A stretch of 64,000 bases of DNA from Actinomycetes bacterium (GTDB lineage: Bacteria > Actinomycetota > Acidimicrobiia > Acidimicrobiales > JAJYXR01), in NCBI GenBank assembly GCA_021801795.1, contig JAJYXR010000027.1, positions 55,027 to 119,026 on the forward strand, in the 5' to 3' direction. Shown here piece by piece: positions 6,988-18,200 of the stretch. Position 1 is the stretch's first letter. Every line of letters begins with the position of its first letter. The notes below the pieces were generated by a model. The model did not search any database and was not told the DNA's origin. It was given only the letters and a program-made list of their open reading frames with translations. Both the position numbers and the translations under genes were made by a program.

Positions 6988-9726
6988 ATGAGGCAGTTTT
7001 GGTCGTGGCTCGGCCTGAACCTGGGAAAGCGCGCGGGGACTGTCGCAGTGGTGGGCGTCCTTCTCACCATAGGCCTTGGATACGGGATGGTCAGGCTGAA
7101 GTTCGTCACCTCGAACTCCAGCTACCTGGACGCGAACAACGTCGCCCAGGTCGACTCTCTGAAGTACGAGAAGGTGTTCGGTGGGGACCTGATGGCGACC
7201 ACCTTCACCATGAAACCGGGGACCACCATCGACAACCTCTTCACGCCTCAGAACATGGTCGAGATGCGCTCGGTCGAGGATCGGCTCGCCAGAGATCCTT
7301 CCGTGTTCGACGTGGTGAGCCCTCTCGATGCCTTGGAGCTCTCCAGCAGCCTCCTGGCAAGCCCCGACGGTAATCCCGAGAACAGCCTTGCAGCGCGGAT
7401 CCTGCTGTCCGCGTACAACCGCGATCCGTCGGCATCCAGCAAGGCGATACGACTCAGCTTCATGGCAGCCTCTCTCGCGGGTGAGCAGGCCTTCCCGCCG
7501 TCCAGCCAGGTATTCTCGAACCCCGCATGGGTCCAGTTCGTCCTGCATAACCCGTCTGGCACCATACGCACAGCGGTCACCGGCTTCTTCCCGAACGACC
7601 AGCATGCGGCCATGTTCGTGGTACTTCACGGGCCGCTCAGCATAAACGCAGAAGCCCGCGCTGCGAAGGGCGTGCTGGCCATCGTGAACTCAGCCCACTT
7701 CGAGAACGCCACGACCATGACGACCGGCGTGCCCGCCCTGCTGGAGAGCATAAACAACTACCTGAAGGGCGGGATGCTCACCCTAGGAGCGATCGCGGGT
7801 GCGATCATGGCTCTCGTCCTGCTCGTGTTCTTCACCGTGCGCTGGCGGCTGCTTCCCTTCGTGATCGTGGCCGTAGGACTTGCCTGGGGATTCGGCCTGG
7901 TGGGTTACTTCGGCATCCCCCTCTCGCTGGGATCCATAGCCGGGTTGCCCACCCTTCTAGGCATCGGGATCGACTACGCGATACAGATGCACTCCCGGAT
8001 CGAGGAAGAGGTGGTGCTGGACCGCTCTGCACACCCCATCCAGGCCGCGGCCAGGAGCCTCGGCCCGGCCCTGCTCGTGGTGACCGTCGACGCGGTGCTC
8101 GCGTTCGTTGCGCTGTGGTTCTCCAGGGTCCCGATGATCCGGCAGTTCGGCGAGCTGCTCGTCATAGGCATCATCGCTGTCTGCATCTTCAGCATCGTCG
8201 GCCCGCTGGCCTTCCTAGGCATCCGCGAGTACCGCTCCCCGACCAGGGGCAAGGACTTCAGCACCGGCAGGATGGCCCGCATGGTGGTATGGCTGGGAAG
8301 CCTGCCACCCAAGAGCGCCGTGCCGCTCGCTCTGGCGAGCCTGGTCATCTTCACCGGCGGGCTCGCGGTGGAGGGGAGGATCCATCTCCAGACCGACCCC
8401 ATCCAGTGGATCAACCCGAACTCCACCGCGGGCCGCCAGATAAACGACCTCAGGAAGGAGACAGGCGCGAACAACGAGCTCGGGGTAATGGTGACCACTC
8501 CGAATCCATTCTCGAACGAGACCGTCGCCTACGTGGCCCATCTGGGTCGTGAGCAGTTGAGCCGCTATCCCGGCGCGGTGTTCCCCGCCCTTGGCATCGT
8601 GAACGTCGTCGACCAGCTCACCGAGATACCAGGCACTACGTTTGTGCCTGCCACCGGCTCCGAGGTGGCCGCCGTCTACGCGCTTGCACCTCCGAACGTC
8701 CGGCGCGCGATGGTCGGGGAAGGCGGCCACGCCCTGAACCTCATATTCCGGGCCAAGACGCCGACCATTACCGGCCTCACACCCATGGTCCACGCTCTGG
8801 AGCACTCGACGGCTACCCCGGCCGGAATACATGTGATGCCGGGCGGTATAGCAGTGGTGGGAGTAGGCCTGCTGGACAATCTCGCCTCCTCCAGGACACT
8901 GCTGACATACCTGGCCCTACTGTTCGTCGGGGTATGGCTCGCCATCAGGCTGCGCAGCATCACCCGCTCGCTGCTGTCGCTGGTGCCGGTACTCATAGCA
9001 GTCGGATCCGTGGCTCTCATCGCGTATGGACTGAACCTCCAGCTCAGCCCCATGACCGCTGTGTCAGGCCCGCTGGTGGTAGCGGCCTGCACGGAGTTCA
9101 CCTCCCTAATCCTGCTCCGCTTCGTAGAAGAGCGCGGCCGGGGACTGGGTCCGCGTGAGGCAGTCGACGTCGCAGGCAGGAGGACCGGGCGCGCCTTCAT
9201 GGTCTCCGCGATGACAGCAGTGGTCGGCATAGGGGTAATGGCGACCTCCTCGATGCCGTTGCTGAGAGGCTTCGGCACCATGGTCGCGCTGAACGTAGCC
9301 GTGGCTCTGGCCGCCGCCCTCGTGATCCTGCCACCATTGCTTGTCTGGGCCGAGCGCTGGGACCTGGTCTCGCGCGGGCTGGTGCGGACAGACGACCTGC
9401 CACGGGAGGTCGTCTATGCGGGCGCCCCGGGCCTGGAGCCGAGTGGTGCATGGGCGTCGGTGGGCTCTCAGGGCAACGGGTCGGCTCTCCAGCACCATGT
9501 ACCTGCCTACGGCGAAAGCGGCACTCCCCCGCCCCCTCCGGTCCCGCCCCTGGAGGCACCCCCGCCACGTACCTATGGACCGTCCAGGGGATCCGGACCA
9601 CGCCCACCGGTGAGCGGGTGGGGGAACCCCGGATGGCACCCCGACCCCTTCGCCCCGGGCGCCGGCCAGCTGCGTTACTGGGATGGCACCTCGTGGACCG
9701 GCCAGGTGAGAGCCGCGGAGAGCTGA
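6988..9726 (+). CDS. RND/MMPL-family transporter with C-terminal DUF2510
   Basis: A 912-residue inner-membrane exporter with the two-fold RND plan: TM1, a large extracytoplasmic domain, a five-helix block (roughly residues 255-410), then a second TM-domain-TM5 repeat (to about 800). GIGIDYAIQMHSR in the first block is the conserved TM4 region of MMPL/HpnN-type 'hydrophobe' exporters. The tail is Pro/Gly-rich and ends in GWHPDPF...LRYWDGTSWT, a DUF2510 domain usual in actinobacterial membrane proteins. ATG 6988 is preferred over GTG 6985, with AGGGGG just upstream. Likely cargo is a lipid such as a hopanoid or cell-envelope lipid. Its last 52 bases overlap the convergent permease gene. Confidence 0.85.
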   Translation: MRQFWSWLGLNLGKRAGTVAVVGVLLTIGLGYGMVRLKFVTSNSSYLDANNVAQVDSLKYEKVFGGDLMATTFTMKPGTTIDNLFTPQNMVEMRSVEDRLARDPSVFDVVSPLDALELSSSLLASPDGNPENSLAARILLSAYNRDPSASSKAIRLSFMAASLAGEQAFPPSSQVFSNPAWVQFVLHNPSGTIRTAVTGFFPNDQHAAMFVVLHGPLSINAEARAAKGVLAIVNSAHFENATTMTTGVPALLESINNYLKGGMLTLGAIAGAIMALVLLVFFTVRWRLLPFVIVAVGLAWGFGLVGYFGIPLSLGSIAGLPTLLGIGIDYAIQMHSRIEEEVVLDRSAHPIQAAARSLGPALLVVTVDAVLAFVALWFSRVPMIRQFGELLVIGIIAVCIFSIVGPLAFLGIREYRSPTRGKDFSTGRMARMVVWLGSLPPKSAVPLALASLVIFTGGLAVEGRIHLQTDPIQWINPNSTAGRQINDLRKETGANNELGVMVTTPNPFSNETVAYVAHLGREQLSRYPGAVFPALGIVNVVDQLTEIPGTTFVPATGSEVAAVYALAPPNVRRAMVGEGGHALNLIFRAKTPTITGLTPMVHALEHSTATPAGIHVMPGGIAVVGVGLLDNLASSRTLLTYLALLFVGVWLAIRLRSITRSLLSLVPVLIAVGSVALIAYGLNLQLSPMTAVSGPLVVAACTEFTSLILLRFVEERGRGLGPREAVDVAGRRTGRAFMVSAMTAVVGIGVMATSSMPLLRGFGTMVALNVAVALAAALVILPPLLVWAERWDLVSRGLVRTDDLPREVVYAGAPGLEPSGAWASVGSQGNGSALQHHVPAYGESGTPPPPPVPPLEAPPPRTYGPSRGSGPRPPVSGWGNPGWHPDPFAPGAGQLRYWDGTSWTGQVRAAES

Positions 9727-11168
9727 TCCGGCTCTGCGCGGTCATGGCCGGCGAAGACGACGGGGGTCTTAGCACGCTTCCTCGTGGCCCATGCGAACAC
9801 GACCCCCAGGCCCGTCAATACCAGTATCACCTGGTCGATCCCATCTCCGATGGCCTTCGGCGCTATCACGAAGAAGGCCACCAGCATGGATCCCATGACG
9901 ATGCTCGAGAACACGGCACCGGCGCGCAGCAGGCGGTGGTCGTGAGGATGCAGGGCCAGATCCGGCAGCCTCCGGTGGCCGACGGTGAGGAAGACCACCG
10001 CGGTCACCGAGTCCAGGAAGAACTCGGCCAACAGGAAGAACCCTGCTGCCGAGAGCACGAGGCCGAAGAAGGTAGCGAGCGAGGACACCAGGAGCTGCAC
10101 GGCCGTGACCGCCAGGGTCGCGCCGAGTGTGACCAGAACCGCCACGTGGGGGACCCTCCGGCGGCTCAGGCTGGCGAACTGGCGTGGGACCAGCTCCTCC
10201 CTGCCCATCGCGAACAGGGCCCGGGTCAGTATGTAGGTGGTGAGCCACAGGCCACCCGCTGTAGAAGCCAGTATGGGCACCAGGATCAGCCAGGGGGCTC
10301 CGGGCACCAGCCTCGTCGACCATAGGGCCAGGGGGTCCGCTGAGTCAGCCAGCAGGTGCATGGGGGTCTCGGCGAACATGAGGGGGTAGAGAAGCGCATA
10401 GAACGCCAGCGCGCCGAACGCTCCTACGATCCCACCCAGACCCGGGTGACTCCGAGGGCGCAGCGACTCCTCGGCTGCATAGGAGTCGATCTCCCAACCA
10501 TCGAGAATGGTGGCAGCGACAACAGCCACCACCAGGATGCCCCCTATGGGGGGCTTGCCGAAGTGGATAGGTGCATGCAGGCGTGACCAGGAGGCGATCC
10601 CGATGGCGCCGAACACGACCAGCGACACCATCTCCAGAGCGAAGAACGCCTGGGTGACACGCGCAGTCGGCCTCGAGCCGAGCAGGAGAGGTGTCGCCGC
10701 GAAGGCTATCCAGAAGAGGGCCACTGCCAGAACCAGCTCGGGTGCGTAGTGCCGGCCGGGAGCCACCAGGGCGAGGCTGTAGCTGGCGGCGGGAATGGCG
10801 ATGGGGGGTATCGAGACGAAGTAGGCCACGATCAATATCCAGGCCTGGTAACGAGAGATCGATCTACCCACCACACGAGCAGACCAGTGATAGGAGGCTC
10901 CGGCATGGGGGAAGTGGCGGTTCAGGAGCCGGAAGACGAAGCTCGAGATGATGAAGGGCACTGCCAGGATCGCGATTGCCGGCAGGGTCCACCAGCCTGC
11001 CTGCGCGGCCATGACGCCTCCGGTGGCAGCCACCGAGAACATCGGCCCGACACTCGACACCGACAGCGGCACCAGGTCCCAGAGGTGGAAGAGCTGGGCC
11101 ATGCGCCCGCGACCCGATGCCTCGCCTCCATCTGGGTCCACCGGGTGCTCCTCGCCATGCATTTCCAC
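9675..11168 (-). CDS. APC-superfamily amino acid permease
   Basis: A 497-residue polytopic protein with about 12 hydrophobic segments. The first helix LWDLVPLSVSSVGPMFSVAA and the HFPHAGASYHW stretch after TM2 are typical of the amino acid-polyamine-organocation family. It imports or exchanges an amino acid or amine; specificity is not readable. GTG 11168 or ATG 11162 could be the start. An 8-bp inverted repeat lies 17-37 bp upstream, suggesting its own repressor-controlled promoter although it follows the MFS gene closely. The 3' end overlaps the convergent RND gene. Confidence 0.83.
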   Translation of the reverse strand: MEMHGEEHPVDPDGGEASGRGRMAQLFHLWDLVPLSVSSVGPMFSVAATGGVMAAQAGWWTLPAIAILAVPFIISSFVFRLLNRHFPHAGASYHWSARVVGRSISRYQAWILIVAYFVSIPPIAIPAASYSLALVAPGRHYAPELVLAVALFWIAFAATPLLLGSRPTARVTQAFFALEMVSLVVFGAIGIASWSRLHAPIHFGKPPIGGILVVAVVAATILDGWEIDSYAAEESLRPRSHPGLGGIVGAFGALAFYALLYPLMFAETPMHLLADSADPLALWSTRLVPGAPWLILVPILASTAGGLWLTTYILTRALFAMGREELVPRQFASLSRRRVPHVAVLVTLGATLAVTAVQLLVSSLATFFGLVLSAAGFFLLAEFFLDSVTAVVFLTVGHRRLPDLALHPHDHRLLRAGAVFSSIVMGSMLVAFFVIAPKAIGDGIDQVILVLTGLGVVFAWATRKRAKTPVVFAGHDRAEPDQLSAALTWPVHEVPSQ

Positions 11169-11184
11169 GGCGGCATCGTAACGC

Positions 11185-11205
11185 TATTGCAAGTGAGTTG
11201 CAATA
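11185..11205 (-). promoter_or_regulatory. Inverted repeat TATTGCAA-N5-TTGCAATA, probable operator
   Basis: Perfect 8-bp arms (11185-11192 and 11198-11205) around GTGAG. The AT-rich symmetric site stands out in a GC-rich background, lies between the MFS stop and the permease start, and resembles TTGCAA-type MarR operators. There is no T-tract, so terminator function is unlikely. Binding protein unknown; no MarR-type gene is in the window. Confidence 0.55.
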
Positions 11206-11211
11206 AGCTGA

Positions 11212-12696
11212 TCAGGTCGCCCGCTCTCTCCTGTGGCTCATCACCCTGGTGGCAGACAGGAGCGCAGCCAGCACCATGAAGGCCATCGACGCGTAGAAGG
11301 CAGCGTGGAGCCCGCTGGTGAAGGCTCCTGCCACATGGGTGTCCAGCCTGGTGGTCCCCACGAAGATCGCGAACGCGACACGGCGGGGTATCGCACGGGC
11401 GGCCACGAGTATCGCTACGGCGAAGGAGAAGACCATTCCGATGTTCGCTGCCGTGCGGAGCATCCCCGAAGCTATCCCCGAGACCTTGCCAGGAGCCACC
11501 TTCATGATCGCGGAGGTGTTGGCGGGGAAGAAAGCCCCTCCCCCGATGCCGTTCACCACCGCCGCCAGCACCACGATGCCGAGCGGGGTGCTCACTCCGA
11601 GCTGGGCGTAGATGCCGAGTGCGACTATCTGGATGCCGAGGCCGATGGTCGCAGGCCAGACCGCTCCGACCTTGTCAGCCATCCTCCCGGCGAACGGGCC
11701 CACCATGCCACCGATCAGGTAGCCAGGCACCAGCAGCAGCGAAGCATCCAAGGGGCTGAGGCGGCGGACTCCCTGCAGGTACATGATGACTAGGAAGAGC
11801 ACCGCGAAGTTCGCCAGACCCTGGAACAGAGATGCGAGCAGGGTCGGGCTGAACGAGGGGATCCTGAACAGGGAGAGATCGACCATCGGGTTGGCCCGGG
11901 AGCGTTCGACGAAGACGAAGGCCACCAGCAGCACCAACCCTCCCACGAGGTAGACCAGCACCCCGGTAGAGAAAGCGGTAGTGGCCAGCTTGGTTATCGC
12001 CCAGAGCACGCCGAACAGTCCGGCTCCGAGGACGAGCATCCCTGCTATGTCCAGCTTCTGCCTCACACGTTCGGTGTGGTCGTGCAACACCCTCAGCGAG
12101 AGCATGAACGCGACGATGCCGGCCGGGACGTTTATCCAGAAGATCCACCGCCAGGATATGAAGGTGATGATCACACCCCCGAGAAGGATCCCCAGGATCG
12201 CGCCTGCGCTCCAGCCGATCGAGTTGAAACCGTAGGCCCGGCCCCGTCTCTCCGGCGGGAAGGTATCGGCTATCACCGCACCGGAGTTCGCTGTGATGAG
12301 CGCACCGCCGACACCCTGGATCACCCGGAACGCGATGATGGTGGCCTCGTTGGTCGCCAGCGCGCACAGCGCGGACCCGACTATGAACACGATGAAGCCG
12401 GCCTCGTACATCCGGACCCTGCCGAACATGTCACCTAGGCGTCCCACCTGGGTCGCCAGCAGGGTGATGACCAGTAGGTAACCGATGATCACCCAGATCA
12501 CGTCAGCGAGCGCCACGTGCAGCGCGCGCTCCATCTCCGGCAGGGCCAGCACCACGATGGTCGTGTCCACCGCCGCCATCAGAACGCCTATCATGATCAC
12601 CAGTAGCGCCAGGCCGGTACGGGTCTCGCCTGGATGCCCAGGTAGCTCTGCTGCGGCTAGGCCGTTTCCAGCTCCTGGACCAGGCGCGGGGGTCAC
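11212..12696 (-). CDS. MFS drug exporter, DHA2 (EmrB/QacA) family
   Basis: A 494-residue transporter with about 14 hydrophobic helices. Motifs include MAAVDTTIVVLALP in TM1, GRLGDMFGRVRMY (motif A) in the first loop and GGALITANSGAVI...GRAYG (motif C region), typical of the 14-TM DHA2 drug:proton antiporters. Its GTG start (12696) overlaps the atpC stop as GTGA, so translation is coupled to the last gene of the ATP synthase operon, an unusual position for a drug pump. Substrate unknown. Confidence 0.87.
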   Translation of the reverse strand: MTPAPGPGAGNGLAAAELPGHPGETRTGLALLVIMIGVLMAAVDTTIVVLALPEMERALHVALADVIWVIIGYLLVITLLATQVGRLGDMFGRVRMYEAGFIVFIVGSALCALATNEATIIAFRVIQGVGGALITANSGAVIADTFPPERRGRAYGFNSIGWSAGAILGILLGGVIITFISWRWIFWINVPAGIVAFMLSLRVLHDHTERVRQKLDIAGMLVLGAGLFGVLWAITKLATTAFSTGVLVYLVGGLVLLVAFVFVERSRANPMVDLSLFRIPSFSPTLLASLFQGLANFAVLFLVIMYLQGVRRLSPLDASLLLVPGYLIGGMVGPFAGRMADKVGAVWPATIGLGIQIVALGIYAQLGVSTPLGIVVLAAVVNGIGGGAFFPANTSAIMKVAPGKVSGIASGMLRTAANIGMVFSFAVAILVAARAIPRRVAFAIFVGTTRLDTHVAGAFTSGLHAAFYASMAFMVLAALLSATRVMSHRRERAT

Positions 12697-13181
12697 GATT
12701 GGGACTGCGCGGCGTCGAGGCGGACCTGAGCGCGCCTGAGCGCCGCGGAGCCGGCCTCGTCCCAGGTGGGCTCCCCCGTAGGAGACGACCCGGCAGAGGA
12801 CCCAGCAGCCGACCCGCCAGCCGACCCGCCAGTCGACCCGCCAGTCGACGCTGAAGCCGATCCGCCGACCGCGATCATCGCCGCCTCGAGGGCTCGCCTG
12901 GCCCTGTCGACGTCTACCTCCGAGGCAAGCTCCGCCACCGGCGCGAGCAGCACCACCTTGGCTCCGTCCACCTGGACGAAACCCCCGTGCACCGCGACTC
13001 TCTCCTCCGTACCGTCCTCACGCTGGAGCCTGACGACGCCAGGCACCACCGATGCCACGAGCGGAGCGTGACCGGCCAGGAAGGCTGCCTCACCGAGTTC
13101 GGTCCGCAGGAAGACCGCCTGCATCTCTTCTTCCAGCAGGACCCTCTCGGGAGTGACGACGCTCAGAGGGAAGGTGGCCAT
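12693..13181 (-). CDS. atpC: ATP synthase F1 epsilon subunit with repeat insertion
   Basis: The N-terminal beta-sandwich (residues 1-85, VVTPERVLLEEEMQAVFLRTELGEAAFLAGHAPLV...) is typical AtpC, part of the rotor stalk. The helical C-terminal hairpin is interrupted after about residue 104 by a Gly/Ser repeat (GGST, GGSA) of some 30 residues before the last helix (ALRRAQVRL). The repeat is encoded by 12-bp tandem units. Total length 162 versus about 120-140 normally. Last ATP synthase gene, 3 nt after atpD, overlapping the MFS gene. Confidence 0.93.
   Translation of the reverse strand: MATFPLSVVTPERVLLEEEMQAVFLRTELGEAAFLAGHAPLVASVVPGVVRLQREDGTEERVAVHGGFVQVDGAKVVLLAPVAELASEVDVDRARRALEAAMIAVGGSASASTGGSTGGSAGGSAAGSSAGSSPTGEPTWDEAGSAALRRAQVRLDAAQSQS
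12809..12847. repeat. 12-bp tandem repeat inside atpC
   Basis: Units at 12809-12820, 12821-12832 and 12833-12844 (CCGACCCGCCAG, third copy starting T), plus a partial copy. Each unit encodes four residues (GGSx on the minus strand). Confidence 0.85.
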
Positions 13182-13184
13182 GGG

Positions 13185-14687
<1,503 letters not shown>

Positions 14688-14698
14688 TCAGCGGGTGT

Positions 14699-15610
14699 TC
14701 AGAGGTCGTCTCCTGCTGCCGAGGCTCTCAACGCCTCGGCGCCCCCCACGATCTCCATGATCTCGGTGGTGATGGAGTCCTGGCGCGCACGGTTCATCAC
14801 ACGCGTGAGGGTCTTTATGAGCTCCTCCGCGTTCTCGGTGGCCGCGGCCATGGCTCGCTGGCGCGCGGTGTGCTCGCTCGCCGCGGCTTCGAGCAGGGCG
14901 CCGAATACGGCTGCCTCCAGGTAACGGTCCACCAGCTCCACCAGCATCTCCGAGGCCTCGGGCTCGAGCTCGGTATATCCCCCCCTCTTCATCTCCTCCG
15001 CCTCCTCCGCCTCGGGAGCAGGATAGGGCAGCGGGAGGACCTGCCTGGTCTCGACGACCTGCACGCCGGCAGAGAGGAACCTGGTGGAGACCACCATGAC
15101 CTGGTCCACATCTCCTGCCATGAACGGGGCGCTCAGGGCTGCCGACACCTCGGCGGCGTCGGCGAAGCTGGGCCGGTCCGAGAACCCGCTGAAGCTCCGC
15201 TCCACCTCGTAGCCTCTGAAGCGCAGGTAGGAGACGGCCTTGCGGCCGACGGTCATGAGCCTGTGGTCCACCCCGGCGGATCGGCCAGCCTGGACCAGGC
15301 GCTCCGCGGTGCGCAACACGTTCGAGTTATATCCCCCACACAGGCCCCGGTCTGCCACTACCGCCAGCACGAGAACGGACCCCGGCGAGTCGGGAACTCC
15401 CATCAGACGCCCGGCGGATGCCGGCGAGTCCGCGAGCACCTCTGCGAGCACCTCGGACATTCCCCGCATGTAGGCGCTCGCGGAGGCTATCCGTCCCTGG
15501 GCACGCACGATCTGGGAGGCAGCTATCAGCTCCATGGCGCGGGTTATCTTCTTCGTCGACTGCACGCTGCGGATCCTGCGTCGCAGCGCTCGCTCCTGGC
15601 CACCTGCCAC
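14699..15610 (-). CDS. atpG: ATP synthase F1 gamma subunit
   Basis: 303-residue rotor shaft. The N-terminus (ALRRRIRSVQSTKKITRAMELIAASQIVRAQ) and C-terminus (AMAAATENAEELIKTLTRVMNRARQDSITTEI) are the conserved coiled-coil ends; the middle Rossmann-like domain has DRGLCGGYN. Start 2 nt after the atpA stop. Confidence 0.96.
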   Translation of the reverse strand: MAGGQERALRRRIRSVQSTKKITRAMELIAASQIVRAQGRIASASAYMRGMSEVLAEVLADSPASAGRLMGVPDSPGSVLVLAVVADRGLCGGYNSNVLRTAERLVQAGRSAGVDHRLMTVGRKAVSYLRFRGYEVERSFSGFSDRPSFADAAEVSAALSAPFMAGDVDQVMVVSTRFLSAGVQVVETRQVLPLPYPAPEAEEAEEMKRGGYTELEPEASEMLVELVDRYLEAAVFGALLEAAASEHTARQRAMAAATENAEELIKTLTRVMNRARQDSITTEIMEIVGGAEALRASAAGDDL

Positions 15611-15612
15611 GG

Positions 15613-17229
15613 TCAGGAGCCCGAGTCCTCGCCGCCGGCGTCCGCTGCCGGCGCACCTACTGCCACTGGCTTGGCCGTCTCACCTGAGGAGGCATTGCCA
15701 GACGGGATATCGCCCGAGGAGGCATCGAAACCCGAGACGAATGCCTCCAGCGCCTTGTCCAGCTCCGCCTCGGGAGGTAGGTCACCGCTGGAGCGGATGC
15801 CCGCGAGCAGCTCCGGGTGGTTCGCGCGCATGAAGGCGACCAGCTCCGACTCGAAGCGGCGCACCTCGGCGACGGGCACAGCGTCCACCCAGCCGTTCGT
15901 CCCGGCGTAGACGACGACTACCTGCTCCTCGACTGGAACAGGTGCGTTCTGGGACTGCTTCAGCAGCTCGGTGAGGCGATAGCCGCGATCGAGCTGGGCC
16001 TGGGAGACCCGGTCCAGCTCCGAACCGAAGGTGGCAAACGCCTCCAGCTCGCGGAACTGCGCCAAGTCGATCTTCAGCGTACCGGAGACCTTCTTCATGG
16101 CCTTTATCTGGGCCGCTCCACCGACTCGGCTGACCGATATGCCCACGTTCATGGCCGGCCGCACACCGGAGTAGAACAGCTCGGACTCCAGGTACACCTG
16201 GCCGTCGGTGATCGAGATGACGTTCGTGGGAATGTACGCGGATACGTCGCCGGCCTTGGTCTCTATGATCGGGAGCGCGGTGAGCGATCCCCCACCCTTC
16301 GCATCCGAGAGCTTCGCGGCCCTCTCCAGGAGGCGGCTGTGGAGGTAGAACACGTCTCCCGGATACGCCTCCCGCCCGGGGGGACGCCTGAGGAGCAGCG
16401 ATATCTGCCGGTATGCCTCAGCCTGCTTCGAGAGGTCGTCGTAGACGATCAGCGCGTGCTCACCCTTGTCCATCCAGTGCTGACCGATCGCACACCCTGC
16501 GTATGGAGCCAGGTACTTGAAGGGTGCCGGATCCGATGCAGGCGATGCCACCACCACCGTGTACTCGAGGGCCCCGTGCTCCGCGAGGGTGGCGACGGTC
16601 TGGGCGATGGATGAGCCCTTCTGGCCGATCGCCACGTAGATGCACTTCACGCCCTGGCCGCGCTGGTTGATGATCGTGTCGATGGCTACCGTGGTCTTCC
16701 CGGTCTTACGGTCGCCGATGATGAGCTCGCGCTGGCCCCGGCCAATAGGGGTCATGGCATCGATGGCCTTTATCCCGGTCTGGAGAGGCTCGGCCACCGG
16801 CTGGCGGTCCACGATGCCCGGTGCCTGCACCTCGAGGCGACGGAACTCGGTACCGGTGATCGCGCCCTTGCCGTCGATAGGCTCCCCGAGAGCGCTCACG
16901 ACCCGGCCCAGCATCGCGTCCCCCACCCGAACAGAGAGGATCCGGCCCGTGCCGCGCACGAGCTGCTCTTCCTCTATGTGCTCCCCCATACCGAGGACCA
17001 CGGCCCCGATCGTGTCCTCGTCGAGGTTCAGCGCTAGCCCGAGCGTGCCATCCTCGAACTCGAGCAGCTCGTTCACGGCAGCTCCTGGCAGGCCCGATAC
17101 CCGGGCTATGCCGTCACCGACCTCCATCACGCGCCCCACCTGCTCTGCCTCCACCCCGGGGACGTAGCCGTCCAGGTGGCGACTGAGGGCGGCCGCTATC
17201 TCGGCTGCGTCGATGTTCAGCTCTGGCAT
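15613..17229 (-). CDS. atpA: ATP synthase F1 alpha subunit
   Basis: 538 residues. Walker [14 protein letters not shown] and the C-terminal alpha motif ([19 protein letters not shown]) are clear. A 35-residue Ser/Gly/Ala-rich tail ([16 protein letters not shown]...) extends beyond the usual C-terminus, one of several low-complexity extensions in this window. Sits between atpH and atpG. Confidence 0.97.
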   Translation of the reverse strand: MPELNIDAAEIAAALSRHLDGYVPGVEAEQVGRVMEVGDGIARVSGLPGAAVNELLEFEDGTLGLALNLDEDTIGAVVLGMGEHIEEEQLVRGTGRILSVRVGDAMLGRVVSALGEPIDGKGAITGTEFRRLEVQAPGIVDRQPVAEPLQTGIKAIDAMTPIGRGQRELIIGDRKTGKTTVAIDTIINQRGQGVKCIYVAIGQKGSSIAQTVATLAEHGALEYTVVVASPASDPAPFKYLAPYAGCAIGQHWMDKGEHALIVYDDLSKQAEAYRQISLLLRRPPGREAYPGDVFYLHSRLLERAAKLSDAKGGGSLTALPIIETKAGDVSAYIPTNVISITDGQVYLESELFYSGVRPAMNVGISVSRVGGAAQIKAMKKVSGTLKIDLAQFRELEAFATFGSELDRVSQAQLDRGYRLTELLKQSQNAPVPVEEQVVVVYAGTNGWVDAVPVAEVRRFESELVAFMRANHPELLAGIRSSGDLPPEAELDKALEAFVSGFDASSGDIPSGNASSGETAKPVAVGAPAADAGGEDSGS

Positions 17230-17247
17230 CAGATTGTTTCCTTTTTC

Positions 17248-18189
17248 CTAGTGATTACCTAGTGACGGTGTCTCGGCTGATATGCCCACAGTTAGGAGGC
17301 GCTCCCCGAGCAGCTCGAGACGGTGGCTGGCACTGGCGTCCACCAGCACGTCTCCCACGGTCACGACCACGCCACCGAGCAGCGAGGGATCGATGGTGAC
17401 CTGGAGCTCCACCTCGGAACCGGTCAGACGGCCGAGGGCTGTCACCAGACGTGAGGCCTCGTCCTCGCCGATCTCTTCAGCCGCCCTCACCCGAGCCACG
17501 CGCCAGCCGCGGGCCACCCCTGCCTGTTCGGCTAGCCAGTCCATCGTCCCCGACATGCTCCTGGTCCTGCTCCTGAGAGCCTGGCCGGCCAGTCGCATGG
17601 TGCTAGGGCAGGCCTGAGCAGCCAGCAGGTCCTCGAGGATCCCCTGGCGGAGGCGCCTTGGGAGGCTCCGGTCGGCCAGCGCCGAGCCGAGAGCCGGGTT
17701 AGCTTCTATCACCCTCGAGAACGCGAACAGCTCGCCCTCGGCCCGCTCGATCTCGGCCACCGCTACGCCCTCCAGCAGGGCCGCGGCATAGCCCGCGAGG
17801 AATGACCGCTCGGCGTACCTCGAAAGGAGGAACTCGCCGTCGGGAACCTCTTCGCCCGCGCGGATCTCCACCTGGTGATTGGCACGATGATGAGCCAGCT
17901 CGACGAGCTGCTCGAGGGCCACCTCGCAGGCGTCCGCCCGCTCTGTGGAGAGCGTCTTCACGAGGATCCCCAGCGTGTCCTGGCCCACGCGGTCTTCAAG
18001 GAGATCATCCATCACGGCCACGCGCGCAGACGACGACACGCCTACATCCGAGATAACCCTGGAAAGCTCGGAGGTGCCACAGATCAGCGTGTAGAGAGCT
18101 GAAAGCTCCTCTGCCAACCGATCCACGGAGCCATCCGCGACGGCGGTGTCGATCAGAGCCTCCGCGTAACCTCTCAACCAGGCATGCAC
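17248..18189 (-). CDS. atpH: ATP synthase delta subunit (OSCP) with duplicated N-terminal domain
   Basis: 313 residues, against about 180 in most bacteria and about 270 in many actinobacteria. Residues 1-110 begin RGYAEALIDTAV and form one six-helix OSCP-like unit; a second starts near 130 (FLAGYAAALLEGV) and continues to the normal OSCP C-terminal strand domain (VELQVTIDPSLLGGVVVTVGD). Long or fused deltas with an N-terminal duplication are known in mycobacteria. It joins the peripheral stalk to F1. Confidence 0.9.
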   Translation of the reverse strand: MHAWLRGYAEALIDTAVADGSVDRLAEELSALYTLICGTSELSRVISDVGVSSSARVAVMDDLLEDRVGQDTLGILVKTLSTERADACEVALEQLVELAHHRANHQVEIRAGEEVPDGEFLLSRYAERSFLAGYAAALLEGVAVAEIERAEGELFAFSRVIEANPALGSALADRSLPRRLRQGILEDLLAAQACPSTMRLAGQALRSRTRSMSGTMDWLAEQAGVARGWRVARVRAAEEIGEDEASRLVTALGRLTGSEVELQVTIDPSLLGGVVVTVGDVLVDASASHRLELLGERLLTVGISAETPSLGNH

Positions 18190-18200
18190 AGGATCCCTAC

